64,000 nucleotides of DNA from Crateriforma conspicua (GTDB lineage: Bacteria > Planctomycetota > Planctomycetia > Pirellulales > Pirellulaceae): contig NZ_CP036319.1 in the NCBI RefSeq assembly GCF_007752935.1, positions 2,046,001 to 2,110,000 of the forward strand, written 5' to 3'. Shown here piece by piece: positions 33,054 to 41,106 of the stretch; position 1 is the first letter of the stretch, and every line of letters begins with the position of its first letter. Made by a program: the position numbers and the translations under genes. The notes below the pieces were generated by a model. The model worked only from the letters and a program-made list of their open reading frames with translations, was not told the origin of the DNA and did no database searches.

Positions 33054-33344
33054 TCAGCTGTTTTCTTTGGCGAAGAACGCCGTCGCTTTTTTTAAAATGT
33101 CGCGTTCCATTTTGAGCTGTCGATTTTCTTCACGGAGTCGCTTCAGCTCGGATTCGACTGAACTGCTGCTGGTGATTTCACTTTCCAGCGAGCCGTCGGC
33201 TTCAAAGTTTTTCTTCCACTTGCGAATCAGATTCGCACCGACATCGAGGTCTTTGGCGACCGCTGGAAATGACAAACCGTGCTCCACGACTTTTCGGACT
33301 GCCGCGAGTTTGAACTCACGACTATAAATTCGACGCTTTTCCAT
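33054..33344 (-). CDS. IS3-family transposase, OrfA
   Basis: This 96-residue protein has the HTH_Tnp_1 motif (REFKLAAVRKVVEHGLSFPA, then VAKDLDVGANLIRKWKK). A leucine-zipper-like tail follows (SELKRLREENRQLKMERDIL). It binds the IS ends and provides the first half of the fusion transposase. An A-rich stretch near its 3' end (about 33085-33095 on the minus strand) is the probable frameshift region. Confidence 0.92.
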   Translation of the reverse strand: MEKRRIYSREFKLAAVRKVVEHGLSFPAVAKDLDVGANLIRKWKKNFEADGSLESEITSSSSVESELKRLREENRQLKMERDILKKATAFFAKENS

Positions 33345-34021
33345 AAATGGGTTCTCCTGTCAGATGAGTCTGACATGCGCCGCCCCACTGTCAACTTTTC
33401 GTGGGCAATTCCAGACCGTTGTCGGACTCGATGAAGGCGATCAGACTGTTGAGAAAGAGGGCATCTACGACGGCCTCGAAATCGATCTGGTCACGCACGA
33501 CGTGGAAAAGTTCTTCCGATTGATGCTGAAGCGGAACGGGTACGTGCTTGAGCAAATCTTCTCGCCGCTGGTGGTGTACAGCACTTCCGAGCACGAGGAA
33601 CTCAAGTCGATCGCCAGGAACTGCATCACGCGCCACCACGCACATCACTATCTCGGATTTGCCGCGACCCAGTGGAAACTCTTCGCCAAGGAGTCGCCGC
33701 CGCGCGTCAAGCCGCTGCTGTACGTCTATCGCGTGCTGCTGACGGGCATCCACTTGATGCGCACCGGCGAGGTGGAAGCCAACCTGATCGCGCTGAACGA
33801 GTCGGCGAAGCACTCGTACATTGACGAGCTCGTGGACCGCAAGCGTTCTGGACCGGAGAAAGGAACGCTTCAAGCTGCCGATCTAGAATTCCACACCCGA
33901 GAATACGAGCGACTCACCGCCGAACTCGAGTCGGCCTATGAAGCCAGCAAGCTTCCCGAGATGCCGTCGGCTCGTGATGAATTGAATGATCTGCTCGTGC
34001 GTTTGCGGTTGCGGTGAAATT

Positions 34022-34076
34022 GTAGTGGATGAGGCGACGAATCCCTTACGCTGGGACTCGTCGCCTCGTCCACTAC
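34022..34076. repeat. Long intergenic palindrome
   Basis: A 19-bp stem with one G-U pair (34022-34040 with 34058-34076, core GTAGTGGATGAGGCGACGA) encloses a 17-base loop, five bases after the broken nucleotidyltransferase gene. There is no T run; an A run follows, so it could terminate transcription in the opposite direction. It resembles the multi-copy palindromes scattered through Rhodopirellula genomes. Confidence 0.6.
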
Positions 34077-34142
34077 GAAAAAAACGCGAACCAGTCTCAC
34101 CCCTAGGTGTCTCTGCTTCGGTCCGTCAATTCTGGAAACCCA

Positions 34143-34226
34143 ATGACTACTTTCACCACAACATCAACATCATCAACGACCGACTCGTCATTCGACGGCG
34201 AGGCGGGGATGGTGCGTCGTGGTTGA
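34143..34226 (+). CDS. Possible Thr/Ser-rich small peptide
   Basis: ATG 34143 opens a 27-codon frame, very rich in Thr and Ser in its first half and ending GEAGMVRRG. It lies 24 bases before a strong terminator, so a short transcript ends right after it. There is no good Shine-Dalgarno box, and the region could equally be a small RNA or the leader of tuf. Low confidence. Confidence 0.25.
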   Translation: MTTFTTTSTSSTTDSSFDGEAGMVRRG

Positions 34227-34250
34227 AATCTAAGTTCAAAACGATTCGCA

Positions 34251-34288
34251 AAGCCCGCCTGGTGATTCACTTGGCGGGCTTTTTTTTG
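34251..34288 (+). terminator. Strong intrinsic terminator upstream of tuf
   Basis: Perfect 9-bp stem AAGCCCGCC / GGCGGGCTT (34251-34259 with 34273-34281) is followed by an eight-T run. It separates a short upstream transcript from the EF-Tu gene or acts as an attenuator. Confidence 0.8.
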
Positions 34289-34439
34289 TGGATCGTCGGT
34301 TCGTGATTGACGGCGTTTTCCTGTTTCTTCGTTTCCGTTCATCTGGCGCTCACGCAGGGCAAAAAGGTTGCCGAGGCTGCTCACCTCGGCCGCTGGCGAT
34401 CGGTGCGAAACGTTTCCTTTACCCAGGAGTTTGCGAGCT

Positions 34440-35642
34440 ATGGTTCAGAACGAAATGACGCGAAATGGCAAGGTCTCGGTCAACGTCGGCACGATCGGTC
34501 ACATCGACCACGGCAAAACGACCCTGACTTCTGCCCTGTTGCGCGTTCAATCCGAGAAGGGACTAGCCAAGTACAAGTCGTACGAATCGATCGCGAAAGG
34601 CGGCATTGTTCGTGACAAGAACAAGACCGTGACGGTGATCGCTTCGCACGTGAAGTACGAGACCGCTGGTCGCAACTACGCCCACATCGACTGTCCCGGT
34701 CACGCCGATTACATCAAGAACATGATCACTGGTGCGGCTCAGATGGACGGCGCGGTGTTGTTGGTGTCCGCAGCTGATGGTCCGATGCCGCAGACTCGCG
34801 AGCACTTGTTGCTGGCCCGACAAGTTGGCGTGCCGCACTTGGTCGTGTTCATGAATAAATGCGACTTGGTTGAAGACGCCGAATTGCTCGAGCTGGTCGA
34901 ACTAGATTTGCGCGAGTTGCTCAGCGAGTACGGTTACGACGGTGAAAAGACTCCGGTCATTCGTGGTTCGGCCAAGCTGGCGCACGACGATCCCACGAAT
35001 CCAAAGGCAATCGAGTGCGTTGAGCAATTGCTGAATGCACTGGACCGCTGGATTCCCGATCCTGTTCGTCTGATCGACAAGCCGTTCTTGATGCCGATCG
35101 AGAACGTTTATTCGATTGCTGGCCGCGGCACCGTCGTGACTGGCAAGATTGAGCAGGGAATGGTTCGCGCCGGTGACAGCGTCGAGATCCTCGGACTGAG
35201 ATCCGCGACCACGACGGATGTGATCACGCAAGTGGAATCGTTCAGCGAGGTCTTGGAAGCCGGAAACGCTGGTGAAAACGTCGGTGTGTTGCTTCGCAAG
35301 ACGGCTCACAACGACATCACCAAAGGTCAAGTTTTGGCGAAGGCGGGAACATTGACTCCGCATCGCGAATTCGAGGCCGAAGTGTACGTGTTGAAGAAAG
35401 AGGAAGGAGGCCGGCACACGCCGTTCTTTGACGGCTACGCTCCTCAGTTCTTCTTCCGAACCACGAATGTGACCGGTAGTGCAAACGTGCTGGGCGGAGT
35501 CGACATGGCGATGCCCGGCGACGGTGTGCAGTTGAAAGTCACGCTGAAGCAACCGATTGCAGTCGCTGACGGTGACCGCTTCGCCATACGTGAAGGCGGC
35601 AGGACCGTCGGATCGGGCGTGGTGACACGAGTCGTCGGTTAG
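34440..35642 (+). CDS. tuf: Divergent elongation factor Tu
   Basis: This 400-residue EF-Tu has all three domains: [18 protein letters not shown] (P-loop), [28 protein letters not shown], and C-terminal [19 protein letters not shown] and [12 protein letters not shown]. The switch I loop is unusual: E. coli RGITINTSHVEYD corresponds here to [13 protein letters not shown]. It keeps the Mg-binding Thr but changes Gly59-Ile60, and the preceding effector loop is also altered. It stands alone, not beside rpsG/fusA, and has its own terminator. The start at 34440 follows AGGAG. It is probably the second, non-canonical EF-Tu seen in planctomycetes, but its role is unknown. Confidence 0.88.
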   Translation: MVQNEMTRNGKVSVNVGTIGHIDHGKTTLTSALLRVQSEKGLAKYKSYESIAKGGIVRDKNKTVTVIASHVKYETAGRNYAHIDCPGHADYIKNMITGAAQMDGAVLLVSAADGPMPQTREHLLLARQVGVPHLVVFMNKCDLVEDAELLELVELDLRELLSEYGYDGEKTPVIRGSAKLAHDDPTNPKAIECVEQLLNALDRWIPDPVRLIDKPFLMPIENVYSIAGRGTVVTGKIEQGMVRAGDSVEILGLRSATTTDVITQVESFSEVLEAGNAGENVGVLLRKTAHNDITKGQVLAKAGTLTPHREFEAEVYVLKKEEGGRHTPFFDGYAPQFFFRTTNVTGSANVLGGVDMAMPGDGVQLKVTLKQPIAVADGDRFAIREGGRTVGSGVVTRVVG

Positions 35643-35669
35643 ATCGACGACAATTGGATAGCATTGCAC

Positions 35670-35708
35670 AACGCTCGCGGCGGAGAGATCCGTCGCGGGC
35701 GTTTTGGT
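35670..35708 (+). terminator. Terminator of the EF-Tu gene
   Basis: Stem AACGCTCGCGGCGG (35670-35683) pairs with CCGTCGCGGGCGTT (35690-35703) with two G-U pairs; GTTTTGG follows. It lies 28 bases after the tuf stop. Confidence 0.7.
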
Positions 35709-35743
35709 TCTACTGAAGTATTCGATACGCGGCGAGACTAACA

Positions 35744-36556
35744 GTGACAGCAATAATCTGGATTCTCGAATCCGAAGTGTTCCCAAGTTCCCACGCAAGG
35801 CTGCGGCGGGCCATCAATGACGCTGGGCACCGCATCGTTGAGTCACGGGATGATTGGTGGCTGGACGAACCACCCCAATTCGATGAGCAGACACCGGTTG
35901 TTTTCCATGGGTCCCTCGGCAATGCGGCTGTCATTGAAGCAAAGGCGAATTGGAATCCCGGCTCGTTTTGCCCAGTGAACGATTTTTGCTGCACGTCTTG
36001 GTACCCGAGAGCGAGCAATTGGTTGTTGCATCGCGATTGGCGGTGTGTGCCGGCGAATGACTTGGTCGCCAGTGCTGCCGACGTCGCTAGCTCGATTGGT
36101 TGCACTGATCGTGTCTTTGTTCGACCAGACAGCCCCCTCAAACCTTTTAGCGGTCGCGTGCTGGATGTAGATTCGATTTCCCTCAAGGCACTCGACCATG
36201 GGTTCTACTACGAAGACGAAACGCTTCCGGTTATTGTCGCGCCGGTCGCCAAGGTTGGACGCGAGTGGCGTTTCGTGGTCGTTGATGGACAAGTGATTGC
36301 TGGCAGCAGCTACGACGCGGAAACACGGCGTGCATCATCCGCAGGCGAGGACTCGAATGCTCTCGACTTGGCTGAGGAGATCGCAACCTCCATGGAACCG
36401 CCATCGCCGGTCTACGTCTTGGACATCTGCGAGGTGGACGATGAATGCCGTCTACTTGAGCTGAATCCGTTTGGAGGAGCCGACTTGTACGATTGCGACC
36501 CCCAAGCCATCGTAAAAGCTGTGTCTGATCATGCCATTCGGAGTATTAAATCGTGA
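35744..36556 (+). CDS. ATP-grasp domain protein (DUF4343-like)
   Basis: This 270-residue protein has the ATP-grasp pattern in its C-terminal two thirds: VFVRPDSPLKPFSG, LPVIVAPVAKVGREWRFVVV, GSSYDAETR and a metal-binding LLELNPFGGADLYDCD at the end. ATP-grasp enzymes join a carboxylate to an amine or thiol through an acyl phosphate. The partner substrate is unknown. It is first gene of an operon with the macro-domain gene, whose GTG start overlaps its stop, and with the ACP-SUMF fusion. Confidence 0.75.
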   Translation: MTAIIWILESEVFPSSHARLRRAINDAGHRIVESRDDWWLDEPPQFDEQTPVVFHGSLGNAAVIEAKANWNPGSFCPVNDFCCTSWYPRASNWLLHRDWRCVPANDLVASAADVASSIGCTDRVFVRPDSPLKPFSGRVLDVDSISLKALDHGFYYEDETLPVIVAPVAKVGREWRFVVVDGQVIAGSSYDAETRRASSAGEDSNALDLAEEIATSMEPPSPVYVLDICEVDDECRLLELNPFGGADLYDCDPQAIVKAVSDHAIRSIKS

Positions 36557-37011
36557 ACAGAATCGAAGGTGACCTACTGAAATTTGCTGGCGAGGGCCGT
36601 TTCGACGTGATCATTCACGGATGCAATTGTTTTTGCACGATGGGGGCAGGCATCGCGAAGGCTATCCGCGACCGATTTCCAGCAGCGTATGAGGCAGATT
36701 TGGCAACCGAGAAAGGGAGCCGTGAGAAGTTGGGCTCTTATTCATCAGCCGATGTATCGATCGACGATCATCGACTCACCGTCGTAAACGCGTACACGCA
36801 GTTCAACTATCGTGGCGCCGGCGTAAAAGCCGACTACGACGCGATCCGAAACGTGTTTCGCAAAGTGAGATCTGACTTCAAGGGTAAACGAATCGGATAC
36901 CCAATGCTCGGTGCCGGTTTGGCAGGTGGTGATTGGGATACAATCAGTTCGATTATCAATGAAGAGCTTGAGGGAGAAGACCACACGCTGGTTGTATTTC
37001 AGCCTTCGTAA
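36553..37011 (+). CDS. Macro-domain protein
   Basis: This 152-residue single macrodomain shows RFDVIIHGCNCFCTMGAGIA, then AIRDRFP and IGYPMLGAGLAGGDW. This fits the ALC1-like or POA1-like group that binds or hydrolyses ADP-ribose derivatives, including ADP-ribose 1''-phosphate. The start is GTG overlapping the ATP-grasp stop. It is the second ADP-ribose-linked gene in the window after the PARG at 30029. Confidence 0.88.
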   Translation: MNRIEGDLLKFAGEGRFDVIIHGCNCFCTMGAGIAKAIRDRFPAAYEADLATEKGSREKLGSYSSADVSIDDHRLTVVNAYTQFNYRGAGVKADYDAIRNVFRKVRSDFKGKRIGYPMLGAGLAGGDWDTISSIINEELEGEDHTLVVFQPS

Positions 37012-37034
37012 TAGTTTGAGACAGGGGTGTGTTT

Positions 37035-38279
37035 ATGACGGACCGATGCGGATGGCTCGAATTGGAACAAATTGAAGCCCGGCTTTGCGTCATAACTGCG
37101 GAGCAACTGGGGTTAGATTTGGATGAGGTTAAGCCAGAGAGCCGCCTCATCGAAGACCTGAACTGTGATAGCCTCGACATGATCGAGCTGATCATGGAAA
37201 CGGAAGATGAGTTTGGCATTACGATCCCGGACTCTCCGAAAACCCCAGTCGGTAAACTAATTTTTACGCGTCAACCATTTAGAATTCGTGACTTGGCTGA
37301 GTTTGCATTTTTGAATCAAGGTGCCGGCTCGCCCGTCCGCGGCGGATGGCGAAAGAAGCCAATCGAACTGCCTCCCGCGATCGAGTCTGGCTTCACGCAA
37401 CTAAGCGGACGATTCGTCTCGACTGATTTGGCGCAATCCAAATTGTTCGAGCGACTTGCTGTTTGTGGTGAGTTTCCACTCTACCGCCGCGGGACCGACG
37501 GAATGGTATGCGTCCAGATTCCGGGAGGTGCCGTTGAGATAGGCAGCGACGATCCTGAGGCCCATGACGATGAGACACCGCGACACCAAGTAACGCTGTC
37601 ATCGTATCTGATTGATACTGAGCCAGTTTCGGTAGCGGCTTTCTGCCGGTTCCTCAATTCTATCGATATCACGTCGCATGAAATACAAACGTTGATCGAC
37701 CTGCCGGAGAATGATGATCGGCAGTCAGACGTGCAATTCGAGTTTGACGACGGCCGCTGGAAACCACGTGCCGGCAAGGCAATGCAGCCAGTCGTAATGG
37801 TGTGCTGGTACGCAGCAGACGCCTATTCCAGGTGGGCCAATGGAGTCGACTGGCGTATCATGGACACGAGCTTTCTACCGACTGAAGCTCAATGGGAGCA
37901 CGCTACTCAAAATGCTTTCGAAAACAAAGAGCTTGTCTATGCCGGAATCCATCGTCGTGGTCAATCATACGATTCTGTAGGGTTGCCCCTACCAAACGTT
38001 CAAGAAGCCCTCGGCCAGTCGCGGTTTGGCCTCAGGCACATGAGCGGTACAATTTGGCACTGGTGCCGTGACTGGTTTTCTGCTGATTCCTACAAAACTG
38101 TTGGCAACGACCAACGTGATCCGGTGGCCAACATCGAAACCGGCGTTCGTAGTGAAAGAGGCGGTAGCTGGGTCGGCCCGATCGAACTTTGTCGCCCAAG
38201 TTATCGCCGAGGCCGAAATCCGGACGCGCGCGGTCGTTGCCTCGGCTTTCGCTGCGTCGGCAAGCCTCTTGCTGAATAG
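37035..38279 (+). CDS. Acyl-carrier-protein domain fused to a SUMF/FGE-sulfatase domain
   Basis: From ATG 37035 this is a 414-residue protein. Residues ~1-85 are an acyl carrier protein: LGLDLDEVKPESRLIEDLN, then CDSLDMIELIMETEDEFGI, where the Ser of DSLD would carry phosphopantetheine. A linker follows. From ~160 a formylglycine-generating-enzyme (SUMF1) fold begins (VQIPGGAVEIGSDDPEAHDD ... FLPTEAQWEHAT ... RSERGGSW ... GFRCVG). The paired copper-binding cysteines of true FGE are not both visible, so another SUMF activity is likely. It follows the macro-domain gene by ~20 bases and converges on an AAA ATPase gene. Confidence 0.8.
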   Translation: MTDRCGWLELEQIEARLCVITAEQLGLDLDEVKPESRLIEDLNCDSLDMIELIMETEDEFGITIPDSPKTPVGKLIFTRQPFRIRDLAEFAFLNQGAGSPVRGGWRKKPIELPPAIESGFTQLSGRFVSTDLAQSKLFERLAVCGEFPLYRRGTDGMVCVQIPGGAVEIGSDDPEAHDDETPRHQVTLSSYLIDTEPVSVAAFCRFLNSIDITSHEIQTLIDLPENDDRQSDVQFEFDDGRWKPRAGKAMQPVVMVCWYAADAYSRWANGVDWRIMDTSFLPTEAQWEHATQNAFENKELVYAGIHRRGQSYDSVGLPLPNVQEALGQSRFGLRHMSGTIWHWCRDWFSADSYKTVGNDQRDPVANIETGVRSERGGSWVGPIELCRPSYRRGRNPDARGRCLGFRCVGKPLAE

Positions 38280-38282
38280 CAA

Positions 38283-39401
38283 TTACCTGGCCGGCCATTT
38301 CCAACCGAATTGGCTCAGCAAATCTCCGCCTTGAAGTTTGGTTTCGCCGTCAACCTTCTCTAGTCGAATGGGAACACAAATCTCATCCGCCTCCAGCAGA
38401 TTGACCAATTCCGCATTGTGGCTCACGACAATCACCTGACTGTTCTCCGCTGCAAGCTGAATCAACTTGGCCAAAGCGGGCATCAAATCTGGATGTAGGC
38501 TATTCTCTGGTTCGTTCAAGACGAACATGGCCGGCGGACGTGGCGTCAGCAGGGCTGCGATAAGTAGCAAGAACCGTAGCGTCCCGTCTGAGAGCTCTCG
38601 TGCCGACAAATCTCGCTTCATACCTGGCTGTTCGAAGTAGACCTCCATTTGCGAGTCGATACGTTCGACCTTGATTCGACATCCCGGAAACGCGTCGTCG
38701 ATGGCTTCGCTTAAACCTCCCGAGTCGCCAATTTCGCATATCGTTTGGAGTGCGGCCGCCAAGTCGCGTCCATCTCCTGCCATGATGGGGGTAAATGTGG
38801 CAATCGAGGAGCGTCGCGCGGGCGAGTCGACATCGACTCGGAAAGTATCGTAGAACCGCCAAGAGCAAATCAGTTCGCGAATGACGATCAGTTCTGGTGC
38901 ATGAAATGGATCCGAGTATTCGGAGAGCATGCTTCCGTGTCGCGATAAGGGAACATCGACATCCTGCCATTTCCCCGACTCTCCGCGGCAGCGTAGTGTT
39001 GTCACTTTACGATCGGCACAGAGCGACTTGGCATCCATGCCGACTCCGCGCCAAAGACATTCCCGTTTTACTTCGGGATCATGATCAAAGGCGGAATCCG
39101 CCGGAATGGGAAGCCCAAGATCCATGCAGTAGCTGTAGCTATCAGCGGTGAAGCCCAGACGCAAACTCACTGGATCCTTCTTGTTCTTTTTGGGACCAGC
39201 CCAACGAATCGAGTCAAAGCCACCTTCGATCGCAATAGACTCTGCCAGTCGTCCATGCGCTGCGTCCGCGATAAGCTTCAATGCACGGTAGAGATTCGAT
39301 TTACCAGAACCATTTGCTCCGGTGACGACGTTCAATTGACCTAACCGCAAAATGATGGATTGAATCGAACGGTATCCAGAAATGGCAATTCGATCAATCA
39401 C
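38283..39401 (-). CDS. AAA ATPase of the RecF/OLD-like type
   Basis: This 372-residue protein has GQLNVVTGANGSGKSNLYRA (Walker A near 30), an ABC-type signature LSARELSDGTLRFL near 270, Walker B MFVLNEPENSLHPDL near 300 and a switch His in VIVVSHNAELV. No TOPRIM nuclease domain follows, so it is an AAA_21-type ATPase rather than a full OLD. Such proteins occur in DNA repair and defence. Its ATG overlaps the stop of the phosphatase gene upstream on the minus strand. Confidence 0.82.
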   Translation of the reverse strand: MIDRIAISGYRSIQSIILRLGQLNVVTGANGSGKSNLYRALKLIADAAHGRLAESIAIEGGFDSIRWAGPKKNKKDPVSLRLGFTADSYSYCMDLGLPIPADSAFDHDPEVKRECLWRGVGMDAKSLCADRKVTTLRCRGESGKWQDVDVPLSRHGSMLSEYSDPFHAPELIVIRELICSWRFYDTFRVDVDSPARRSSIATFTPIMAGDGRDLAAALQTICEIGDSGGLSEAIDDAFPGCRIKVERIDSQMEVYFEQPGMKRDLSARELSDGTLRFLLLIAALLTPRPPAMFVLNEPENSLHPDLMPALAKLIQLAAENSQVIVVSHNAELVNLLEADEICVPIRLEKVDGETKLQGGDLLSQFGWKWPAR

Positions 39402-39760
39402 GGTATGGGAGGTTCTTTTGATTGGTAAGAATCAATGAATGGCTCAGTGGCGACACGAATGAATTCTACCAATTCCGAGTCCATGAACTGGTAGTCGTCG
39501 GGAATATGCAGGACTTCGATGGGCAGGAATTTGGTCTCACCGGGAAAGTCTGCAAGCAAACGATGGCGATGTTTGTCTTCCATCACCACAACTAGATCCG
39601 CCCAAGCGAGATCGCCAGCGCGAATCGTCTGCCTCGCAGATCTCGCCGTACCTCGAGATCGAACCGACACTCGCGGATCGTCCCGATAGACCGCTTCGGC
39701 CGTCGGGCTCCGCCACTGATTCTTGCTGCAAACGAACAAGACGTTGATTCGATTGGCCAT
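39398..39760 (-). CDS. Low-molecular-weight protein-tyrosine-phosphatase-like protein
   Basis: This 120-residue protein begins MANRINVLFVCSKNQWRSPT. The CX5R phosphate loop runs from Cys11 to Arg17, followed by Ser. It then has RSRGTARSARQTI and LAWADLVVVMEDKHRHRL with the usual late Asp region (HIPDDYQFMD). It matches the short LMW-PTP/arsenate-reductase-like family common in this type of neighbourhood. Its stop overlaps the AAA ATPase start and its own start overlaps the upstream methyltransferase stop. Confidence 0.82.
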   Translation of the reverse strand: MANRINVLFVCSKNQWRSPTAEAVYRDDPRVSVRSRGTARSARQTIRAGDLAWADLVVVMEDKHRHRLLADFPGETKFLPIEVLHIPDDYQFMDSELVEFIRVATEPFIDSYQSKEPPIP

Positions 39761-40740
39761 CAGACGCTATCCGTTTGTTTCGCGTCATTTTTGGCATCAG
39801 GCAATTCCGAACCTTCAAATTCTTGTTGACCAGTCCATCCTATTGTTGGAACCCAAACTCGAACGCGGCTTCGGTAACGCTCGTATTCAGAGCCGAACCT
39901 TTCAAGCAAGTCTTTTTCTTCTACGGGACGCACGAAAACATGCCACGCAACGATGCCAATCAATGAATAAACAATGACCGGCACACTGCCGAGCAGCCAA
40001 CCCACCGCAATTCCCTGGAGAATGCCCGCAACGGCCATCGGATTCCGAACGAATCGGTAAGGTCCGGCAATCACCAACCGCGGCGCGGTCGCGGTTGGCA
40101 GCGGTGTTCCTCCGCCTAAAGTTACCATCGAGAGTCCACTCCATAAGCCGACGCACGACGCCAGCAGGAATAGACCTGTCGACGTCTGGGTCTGAAACGG
40201 ATGTTCAAACCGTTTCCAACTCAGAGCCTCCTGAAGCTCAACGATTCCCATGGGCATAATCCAGAGGAAAGTTCCCCAAAAAATCACGATCTGCCCGAGG
40301 GTCGACAGCAATGAACTAACCCGATTCATTGACGTCACTCGAAATGCCGCGGGAGCATCGCCTTGCTTGCCCTGAATAGTAGCCATCGCAAGAGAGAGTC
40401 CTGCCATGCTGACCATCATGGCTGAAGCAATCCACGCGTCACCCGTTCTCATGCTTGTGGCGATGCATACCAATGTCGGATACCAACAGATCGCGGCAAC
40501 GCTCCAAACCGCTGTCGATGCCCATTTGCGTTGATGCCAAACGCTGAAAGCAGCGATACACGAACCGCCTACGATCAGAGTGAAATCTGCGAGCCAATAG
40601 GAGAGCAACGCATCGTCTGGCCAACCCTGCGGATGAAACCATCCGATACTTTGTGGATCTAGCATCAACAGTGCCCACCAAGCCACGACTCCAATCGCTT
40701 GCAAAGCAAAATAGCCAGAAACGATTTGTCGTGGGTTCAT
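39760..40740 (-). CDS. Isoprenylcysteine carboxyl methyltransferase-like membrane protein
   Basis: From ATG 40740 (MNPRQIVSGYFALQAIG) this is a 326-residue multi-pass membrane protein with about eight hydrophobic segments. The C-terminal part has GPYRFVRNPMAVAGILQGIA and RPVEEKDLLERFGSEYERYR. These are the SAM-binding signatures of the ICMT/phospholipid methyltransferase group. Substrate unknown: a membrane lipid or isoprenoid thiol would fit. It forms an operon with the phosphatase and AAA ATPase. Confidence 0.8.
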   Translation of the reverse strand: MNPRQIVSGYFALQAIGVVAWWALLMLDPQSIGWFHPQGWPDDALLSYWLADFTLIVGGSCIAAFSVWHQRKWASTAVWSVAAICWYPTLVCIATSMRTGDAWIASAMMVSMAGLSLAMATIQGKQGDAPAAFRVTSMNRVSSLLSTLGQIVIFWGTFLWIMPMGIVELQEALSWKRFEHPFQTQTSTGLFLLASCVGLWSGLSMVTLGGGTPLPTATAPRLVIAGPYRFVRNPMAVAGILQGIAVGWLLGSVPVIVYSLIGIVAWHVFVRPVEEKDLLERFGSEYERYRSRVRVWVPTIGWTGQQEFEGSELPDAKNDAKQTDSV

Positions 40741-40848
40741 GGGCATCAAGGAGTTCAGCAGATTGAATCGGTTTAATGATACCTCTTATTAGCAATGACT
40801 CATCACCTGCCGCTACAGATTTGAGAGTCGCTCGATTGAAGAGATTCC

Positions 40849-41106
40849 CTATTCCATTTTTTGGCGAGCAGAAATGTTGGCGGAGTGAACTTTGATCTTG
40901 GGCGGTACGAAGTTGTTCGTCGCAACCTGCTCTTCGATCCATGTGACCACATCGTAACCGGTGCCGCGGTTGTCGTCTCCAAGATCGTGGTCGAGGCTGA
41001 GCTCGGTCACCTGACCTGTTCGCAATAGTTCGATTGCTTCATCCGGCCAATAAACCCGAGTCCAACCTGCCGGTGTTTCTCTTTCATCGTCAAGATAGAC
41101 TTTCAT
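40849..41106 (-). CDS. cREC-type (cyclic-phosphate-linked receiver) protein
   Basis: This 85-residue protein reads MKVYLDDERETPAGWTRVYW, then LSLDHDLGDDNRGTGYDVV and IKVHSANISARQKM. It resembles a receiver fold with paired acidic residues (LDDER, DHDLGDD) but without the canonical Lys-containing signalling surface. The pattern matches the cREC family, predicted to handle nucleotide cyclic phosphates in RNA repair. The start overlaps the end of the metallophosphoesterase gene (41103), so the two are coupled. Confidence 0.75.
   Translation of the reverse strand: MKVYLDDERETPAGWTRVYWPDEAIELLRTGQVTELSLDHDLGDDNRGTGYDVVTWIEEQVATNNFVPPKIKVHSANISARQKME

Larger units (their letters stand above)
32105..33413 (-). 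mobile_element. IS3-family insertion sequence, 1309 bp
   Basis: The ends are TG...CA with perfect 29-bp inverted repeats (32105-32133 and 33385-33413, core GGAATTGCCCACG). The target site GAC is duplicated at 32102-32104 and 33414-33416. Two partially overlapping-frame transposase genes lie on the minus strand, as usual for IS3 elements. It appears intact. Confidence 0.93.
31941..34017 (+). pseudogene. COG3541-family nucleotidyltransferase, copy 2, interrupted by an IS3 element
   Basis: The 5' part (31941-32104) encodes the nucleotidyltransferase core (ISGAHLYGFPSPDSDFDLRG) and the 3' part (33414-34017) the helical C-terminal region (FFRLMLKRNGYVLEQIFSPL). Removing 32105-33413 and one GAC copy restores the frame (LPLETVVGLDEGDQ). 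The full gene would encode ~255 residues. The clean junctions and lack of other lesions point to a recent insertion. The two halves are unlikely to work together. Confidence 0.88.

Noticed and set aside
32106-33412. An intact second nucleotidyltransferase starting at 33364
   Set aside because: That ATG lies inside the IS right end, and the nucleotidyltransferase core is on the other side of the IS, so the downstream frame is only a fragment.
34902-35798. A 298-codon minus-strand frame opposite tuf
   Set aside because: Antisense to EF-Tu, which is unambiguous; the frame also crosses the tuf terminator.
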